Below, piece by piece: positions 63,301 through 64,000 of a DNA stretch of 64,000 nt (position 1 is its first letter; each line of letters begins with the position of its first letter). Below the pieces are notes generated by a model. It made no database searches. It saw nothing but the letters and a program-made list of their open reading frames with translations, and was not told the origin of the DNA. A program made the position numbers and the translations under genes. Location of the stretch: the NCBI GenBank assembly GCA_019925795.1, contig CM034312.1, forward strand, positions 81,781,528-81,845,527. The letters are read 5' to 3'. This DNA is from Dendrobium chrysotoxum (lineage: Eukaryota > Streptophyta > Magnoliopsida > Asparagales > Orchidaceae).

Positions 63301-63813
63301 GAATATGTCTTTCTTTTTCTACTTCTAATGTGAGATTTGGATAAAAATTTTGAAACTTGATAACAATATGTATTTGAGCTAGTTGATCTTATATCAATCA
63401 CATAAACTGACCTAAGGATAAGAAGTCTATAAATAGACTTTCTAAGGCTTGTAATTAAATATCTAAATGAATAAAATTTATACTTCCAATTTCAATCTTT
63501 TGTGTGCAAATTAGATGCATTATTCTTCCAAAGTGGTCCAAGTGTGACTAGCTAAACCTAGAAGAAGTTATCTTACTTGGTTGAATTATTTCCTTCCTAG
63601 TATTTATTTTATTTTATTAAAATTTGGTGCGACCTGATTTCTAATTGTGGGGATTAAATTCCATTTACGCATTGATTTTATGTGGTTTGAATTTTTCATT
63701 GATTTTTTCTGATTTTTTTTTATCATTACATTATTACTTGGGGCCAATTCTTGTATTTCTTGTTTGAACATTTAATGAAAGCAATTTTTTGGCATATTAA
63801 GTGGTATGAGATC
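63300..63813 (+). repeat. Possible decayed LTR followed by a primer-binding site
   Basis: A TATA-like CTATAAATAGACT (63428-63440) and a polyadenylation-like AATGAATAAAAT (63467-63478) are spaced as in many plant LTRs. A degenerate initiator-tRNA-Met site TGGTATGAGATC (two or three mismatches to TGGTATCAGAGC) lies at 63802-63813. The left end and any partner LTR are outside the window or not recognisable. Confidence 0.35.
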
Positions 63814-64000
63814 TACAAATCCTAAATTTCATTCTAGAATTTAGGAACATTGCATCATTCTGATAGTATTATAAAACTCTAGCTCAAAAACCATTCTACA
63901 TCAATGTGCATAGAAATCAATATAAATTTTCAACTCTATAAACGCCTTCAAAATTCCCAAATGAAAATTCTTCATTTTAAAACTTATATTGAGTGAAAAA

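Noticed and set aside
1..64000. tRNA, rRNA, organelle-derived or viral (caulimovirid) insertions
   Set aside because: No convincing cloverleaf, rRNA or plastid/mitochondrial gene text was recognised; all reverse transcriptases fit gypsy, copia, RTE or L1 patterns.

Overview
This window is nuclear DNA from a flowering plant. The evidence is spliced genes with GT-AG introns, plant-type chromodomain Ty3/gypsy elements primed by initiator-tRNA-Met, Ty1/copia remnants, RTE- and L1-type LINEs, Tourist- and hAT-type MITEs, and a tRNA-like SINE. I cannot name the species. Long introns packed with transposons suggest a lineage that tolerates intron growth. Only two host genes can be supported, and they face each other tail to tail. 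No bacterial-style operon, CRISPR array, rRNA or tRNA gene was seen.

Gene 1 (+ strand, 5'-partial) occupies 8188-46049. Nine exons join without a frame break into the last 290 residues of a protein resembling Arabidopsis At5g03900, a chloroplast protein annotated in the iron-sulfur-cluster biosynthesis family. That identification is from memory of the family. Its introns are very large: 7.0 kb (13034-20060) and 24.7 kb (20204-44893). The larger one holds a complete Ty3/gypsy element, an RTE LINE, a hAT-type MITE, a copia remnant, a 5'-truncated L1 and an unexplained 4.4 kb noncoding repeat block. The start of the gene lies outside the window or was not found; 1-8187 is probably another transposon-filled intron.

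Gene 2 (- strand, 47872-51499) is a complete three-exon glycoside hydrolase family 17 gene (beta-1,3-glucanase). It has a signal peptide encoded by its own short first exon, both catalytic glutamates, and a hydrophobic C-terminus encoded by a short last exon.

Layout: 1-1679 degenerate tandem repeats and a Tourist-like MITE; 1680-8053 gypsy element 1 (target duplication CAAAC) with an inverted solo LTR nested in its 3' LTR (target duplication GTTTG); 8188-20203 first five visible exons, with an RTE fragment, a minisatellite, a decayed minus-strand gypsy and a 263-bp tandem repeat in the introns; 20938-29151 gypsy element 2 (target duplication ATGGG); 29152-44893 rest of the giant intron; 44894-46049 last four exons; 46050-47871 gap with a SINE; 47872-51590 GH17 gene and promoter; 51600-64000 AT-rich intergenic DNA with a burst of about 120-bp palindromic MITEs, two of which cut a copia relic, two hAT-type MITEs, two SINEs, and a possible decayed LTR at the right edge.

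No clear new biological system was found. The least explained parts are the 39.64-44.06 kb block (TATA-like site, GC-rich leader, four hairpin repeats, several tandem arrays, no protein) and the small ORF carried in both LTRs of gypsy element 2.
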